From contig JAAXIB010000050.1 of NCBI GenBank assembly GCA_012270585.1, positions 1 to 36,627 on the forward strand: a DNA stretch of 36,627 nucleotides. Reading direction: 5' to 3'. This document shows, in pieces, positions 33,764-36,627 of this stretch. Source of the DNA: Nitrospirales bacterium. GTDB taxonomy: Bacteria > Nitrospirota > Nitrospiria > Nitrospirales > UBA8639. Below the pieces are notes generated by a model. It made no database searches and was not told where the DNA came from. It saw only the letters and a list, made by a program, of their open reading frames with translations. The translations under genes were made by a program, and so were the position numbers. The number at the start of each line of letters is the position of its first letter. Position 1 is the first letter of the stretch.

Positions 33764-34156
33764 TTGGGAGTGTCGACGCTTTTCTATCACCGGCTGGCTG
33801 ATCTCCTCGTCCTTCTCCATTTCACCTTCGTTCTTTTTGTCCTGTTCGGAGGACTCCTGATTCTGAAATGGCGGTGGGTGATGTGGCTCCACCTTCCCGC
33901 GGCGGTTTGGGGAGCCTTGATTGAATTCACCGGCTGGATCTGCCCGCTCACGCCTTTGGAGCATTGGCTCCGGGAAACGGGAGGAGGACGGGGCTATCAA
34001 TCCGGTTTCATTGAGCATTACGTCCTGCCTCTTCTTTATCCGGCAGGGTTAACCGGACAGAACCAAGTCGTCCTCGGTCTTCTTGTGCTTCTCCTGAACT
34101 GCGGCGTTTACCTGCTGGCATTTCGCCAACGGCATCAATCCATGCAACGTCCATAA
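33764..34156 (+). CDS. DUF2784 membrane protein
   Basis: The 130-residue protein matches the DUF2784 family of small integral membrane proteins. It has the LLVLLHFTFVLFVLFGG helix (about 13-29), the conserved ICPLTPLEHWLR motif after the second helix, GFIEHYVLPLLYP and a final helix (VLGLLVLLLNCGVYLL). The function is unknown. The start is TTG 33764 or, two codons later, GTG 33770; neither has a strong ribosome site. Confidence 0.85.
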   Translation: MGVSTLFYHRLADLLVLLHFTFVLFVLFGGLLILKWRWVMWLHLPAAVWGALIEFTGWICPLTPLEHWLRETGGGRGYQSGFIEHYVLPLLYPAGLTGQNQVVLGLLVLLLNCGVYLLAFRQRHQSMQRP

Positions 34157-34201
34157 CACCCATTCCTTCACAGAATCGCTTCCGTTATGCCTGCGACTCT
34201 C

Positions 34202-34230
34202 TTGACCCCCTCTTTTGGCAACAGTATAGT
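34202..34230 (+). promoter_or_regulatory. Sigma-70-type promoter of the DsrE-like gene
   Basis: TTGACC (34202-34207) and TATAGT (34225-34230) are spaced by 17 bases. A transcript would start near 34237, and a CAGGA ribosome site lies about ten bases before ATG 34263. Confidence 0.6.
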
Positions 34231-34262
34231 CGGGCTCTTACTTTTTTCAGGACATTGTTCCC

Positions 34263-34589
34263 ATGAACGATCTGGCAGGCAAAAAGTTGGGATTGCTTCT
34301 GTCGAACCCGCCTTCCCATCCCAATGCGGACGTGGTCGCCGAGTTGAGCCGTGAGGCACTGCGTTCTCACGTGAACGTGTACTTGTATCTCATCGATGAG
34401 GGCGTGAAAAACCTGGAAAACTCGGCGATCCTCAGTCTGGCGTCGGAAGGCGTCAAATTGAACGTCTGTGCGTACGGATGCCAGCAGCACAAGGTGTCCA
34501 CGGAAGGATACGGTCAGGAAGTGACGTTCTGCGGATTAGTGGTCCTCTCCCAAATCATTACGGGCTGCGATCGCTTCATCAGCCTGTAA
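34263..34589 (+). CDS. DsrE/DsrF-like family protein
   Basis: This 108-residue protein has the DsrE fold pattern: an N-terminal strand KLGLLLSNPP (8-17), a helix with LSREALRSHVNVYLYLIDEG, and a Cys-containing segment VCAYGCQQH (68-76; Cys69, Cys73). Cys90 follows in VTFCGLVVL. DsrE-like proteins handle sulfur by carrying persulfides on cysteine or act as subunits of larger complexes. Here no sulfur-oxidation or tRNA-thiolation genes are adjacent, so the role is open. It has its own promoter. Confidence 0.82.
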   Translation: MNDLAGKKLGLLLSNPPSHPNADVVAELSREALRSHVNVYLYLIDEGVKNLENSAILSLASEGVKLNVCAYGCQQHKVSTEGYGQEVTFCGLVVLSQIITGCDRFISL

Positions 34590-34655
34590 CGGGCTGCCCG
34601 GTTTCTGTTCTCGCCCTTTTCTCATGATTCTTGACGAATCTCTGCGGAACGGCTG

Positions 34656-36359
34656 TTAATCACAGAATGAGCGTCGTCGGCCGTACAGGAAGGTGATATT
34701 GATCCGTCGGGATTCATATTCGTCCCGAAACACACAGGTGTCTGATTCATGAAAGAGATCGGAATTAAAGACCAAGGCCCGGTTTTCCCGATAGGGGACC
34801 TTCACGGGCGACGCGCCGCTTTGTTTCAGGAACTCCCGAATCTTCGGCTGAAACACCGTCGAGTTGTACACCTTGAAATCCCACTCCCGTGGAGCCTCCT
34901 TATCCCAAACAATCAAGCCCCCACTCGCAGGATCGAGATTCGCGTCATCGGGAGTTATCCAAAAATTCACGTTGACGGCTGCCGCATCGGCGTGAATTTT
35001 CAAGGGACGACGGGCACTATCCTGCTTAAACGCCCAGGCTTGGAGCAACCGATGTTGTTGAAAGATCCCCGGGAAGGCGGTGCGTAATTCTTCGGCCACT
35101 TGCAACAATAACGGTGAGGAAAACCCTTCACCCAGAAATGCCCCGATGTATCCGTCTTCATAATCTTTTTTCCATATCGTGGATTCCCAGCAAAATTGCC
35201 GCAGAGCCTGGAGGGCCTCGGGTCGTAACAACGCATCGATATAAATGATTTCAGGGCGACTCGTGTTATAGCGTCGCTCAATGTCTTCCACGTCCAATTC
35301 CGGATTCAACGCTCCCTGGGGCAACGCAGGATTGTCGGCATAATGCAGGATTCTATTCACTGACGGAGCAAGGGCCTGAGCCTCTTCCCGACTGAGGTGG
35401 ATTCGCTGGTTCGCCTCCCCTGATCGTAATACCTTCTGTCGTAACGCGGTAAGGGTTGCCGGATATCGGGAATCGGGCTGCCTCAACAATCCGCGTTCGA
35501 CCAAATATCGAATTTGCTCTGCGTCATGTTTAATCCGGGAAGCATAGAGCGTATCAACCTGCACGGGCTTTCCGTGGTCTTGCGTCAAATGGGCCGACGT
35601 GCGGAGTTCGTGCAGGGCTCCCTCTATATCCTGTTTCCACAACAGGGCCAATCCCAGATGATGATGGGCTTTCGCGTAATGGGGTTTGATGGATGCGGCG
35701 TGCTGAAACCGAGCAATCGCCTCGTCGAGACGTTCGCATTCAAAAAGGATCGCGCCGAGATTACAGTGAGCCTCGGCATTGTCAGGATTGAGAGCAATGG
35801 CCCGTTGATACGCGTCCCTTGCCTCGTCTCTCTTGCCCTGTTCCTTCAGGACCACGCCCAGATTGTTGTACCCTTCCGGATGACCGGGTTTAATCGTCAA
35901 GACCCGCTTATAGGTGGCGCAGGCCTCGTCCAGTTCTCCTTTTTCCCGCAAGACGTTGCCCAGATTTCCCAACGCCTCGACATAATCGCCCTTGAGCGAG
36001 AGAGCCTGCCGGTAGGAACGTTCAGCCTCGTGTAATTGATTGAGCTTTTGATGGACGAGCCCCCGGTTGTAAAAATAGAGCGCCTTTGTCGCATCGCGTT
36101 GAATGGCCTTCGTGATGCAGTCAAGTGCCCGATCATACCGGGCTTGCTGGTACGCAACCAACCCGAGCAAATGGAGGGCGTCGGCATGGGTCGGATCCTG
36201 CGTGAGGATTTGTTGATAACAGGTTTCGGCCTGGGACAATCTCCCGCCCCGATGGTGGTCGACCGCCTCCTCAAACAATTGTTTGGCAACCACCGTGCTT
36301 GACGACGTTGGAGACTTGGTCATCAACTTGGCTTGCCGTCTTCGTTCGGTCCTGTTCAT
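34656..36359 (-). CDS. TPR protein with C-terminal 2-oxoglutarate/Fe(II) oxygenase domain
   Basis: The 567-residue protein begins with a run of about seven tetratricopeptide repeats (28-260), which bind a partner protein or peptide. From about 365 follows an iron/2-oxoglutarate hydroxylase-like domain with HAD (His456, Asp458) and His537 in DLFHESDTC as iron ligands, and Arg551/552 in RRINITFLYG for 2-oxoglutarate. The likely reaction is hydroxylation of a protein, peptide or sugar-linked substrate; this is inference. The combination resembles bacterial TPR-hydroxylase proteins near glycosylation genes. ATG 36359 is the first start. It is transcribed in the same direction as rpoD, after the rpoD terminator. 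Confidence 0.85.
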   Translation of the reverse strand: MNRTERRRQAKLMTKSPTSSSTVVAKQLFEEAVDHHRGGRLSQAETCYQQILTQDPTHADALHLLGLVAYQQARYDRALDCITKAIQRDATKALYFYNRGLVHQKLNQLHEAERSYRQALSLKGDYVEALGNLGNVLREKGELDEACATYKRVLTIKPGHPEGYNNLGVVLKEQGKRDEARDAYQRAIALNPDNAEAHCNLGAILFECERLDEAIARFQHAASIKPHYAKAHHHLGLALLWKQDIEGALHELRTSAHLTQDHGKPVQVDTLYASRIKHDAEQIRYLVERGLLRQPDSRYPATLTALRQKVLRSGEANQRIHLSREEAQALAPSVNRILHYADNPALPQGALNPELDVEDIERRYNTSRPEIIYIDALLRPEALQALRQFCWESTIWKKDYEDGYIGAFLGEGFSSPLLLQVAEELRTAFPGIFQQHRLLQAWAFKQDSARRPLKIHADAAAVNVNFWITPDDANLDPASGGLIVWDKEAPREWDFKVYNSTVFQPKIREFLKQSGASPVKVPYRENRALVFNSDLFHESDTCVFRDEYESRRINITFLYGRRRSFCD

Positions 36360-36508
36360 GCGGCTGCACCATCCATGTTTTCGAGATGTTTCACTTTCAT
36401 GAACCTCAAAAGAGTACCCCTGCCCTCGTCAAAAAGTAAAGTTCTCGGGAGACCACCAAGGCCCACGATTCTGCATCGCCTCACGAGCCTGATGTCGTTC
36501 GACTTCAT

Positions 36509-36544
36509 AAAAAAAGGGTCCTGCACGTTCGTGCAGGACCCTTT
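36509..36544 (-). terminator. Rho-independent terminator of rpoD
   Basis: On the minus strand a 14-bp stem with a four-base loop (36513-36526 pairing with 36531-36544) is followed by seven T (36515-36509). It lies 17 bases past the rpoD stop codon and is the strongest terminator in the window. Confidence 0.9.
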
Positions 36545-36560
36545 GAGCCGGTTTCAAATA

Positions 36561-36627
36561 TTAAAATCCTTCGGCAAAACTGCGCAGTTTTTTACTCCGG
36601 GTCGGGTGGCGGAGTTTGCGCAAGGCC
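36561..36627 (-). CDS. rpoD: RNA polymerase primary sigma factor, C-terminal fragment (cut by the window edge)
   Basis: The last 21 codons read ALRKLRHPTRSKKLRSF followed by AEGF and stop. This is the classical end of region 4.2 of the primary sigma factor RpoD (typically EALRKLRHPSRSKRLRSF), which recognises the -35 element TTGACA. The rest lies beyond the right edge. The sigma-70-like promoters seen in the window (11809-11836, 34202-34230) fit this factor. Confidence 0.93.
   Translation of the reverse strand, partial: ALRKLRHPTRSKKLRSFAEGF

Overview
The window looks like a chromosomal segment of a free-living, fairly GC-rich Gram-negative bacterium. Lipoproteins and Sec-exported proteins, a cobalamin-dependent methionine synthase, DUF3047 and DUF2784 proteins, a DsrE-like protein, a TPR/2OG-oxygenase protein and an actinobacterial-type inositol phosphate synthase together suggest Nitrospirota (Nitrospira-like). 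That assignment is an inference from gene content. No rRNA, tRNA, CRISPR array or transposase was seen.

Left part (1-10,450): a repeat-rich leader is followed by a defence-type island. A type III DNA methyltransferase gene (mod, 563-2255) carries a run of ten G near its 5' end that puts its start out of frame with the catalytic part. It is followed by a second DNA methyltransferase (2309-3445), a small kinase-like protein (3448-4116), an ORC/AAA-like ATPase (4097-5914), a protein of unknown function with two Rossmann-like halves (5907-6968) and the type III restriction subunit (res, 7089-9620). The four genes between mod and res are tightly packed and are more A/T-rich by eye than the chromosomal genes to the right. 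The whole reads as a type III restriction-modification locus with a methyltransferase-kinase-ATPase-sensor module inserted in it, and it is the best candidate here for a poorly described system. The kinase and ATPase may be one gene split by a frameshift.

Middle part (9,631-23,169): an exported DUF3047 protein, an orphan ATPase behind a clear sigma-70 promoter in a very A/T-rich gap, metH, a run of small exported or hypothetical proteins (two with BamE/SmpA-like motifs), a heme-oxygenase-like diiron-type protein, a lipoprotein, a minus-strand cluster mutY - nudix - PolB-type exonuclease, and a DDAH-like hydrolase. The gaps hold several copies of two families of short palindromic repeats.

Right part (23,334-36,627): a HAD/glycerophosphodiesterase-like fusion protein, a methyltransferase and inositol-1-phosphate synthase. 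Next is a complete sugar ABC importer operon (binding protein, two permeases, ATPase) with a translationally coupled exported protein of unknown function, then a 3-hydroxyisobutyrate-dehydrogenase-like oxidoreductase, small proteins including DUF2784 and DsrE families, a TPR protein with a 2OG-Fe(II) oxygenase domain, and the last 21 codons of rpoD with its terminator at the right edge.
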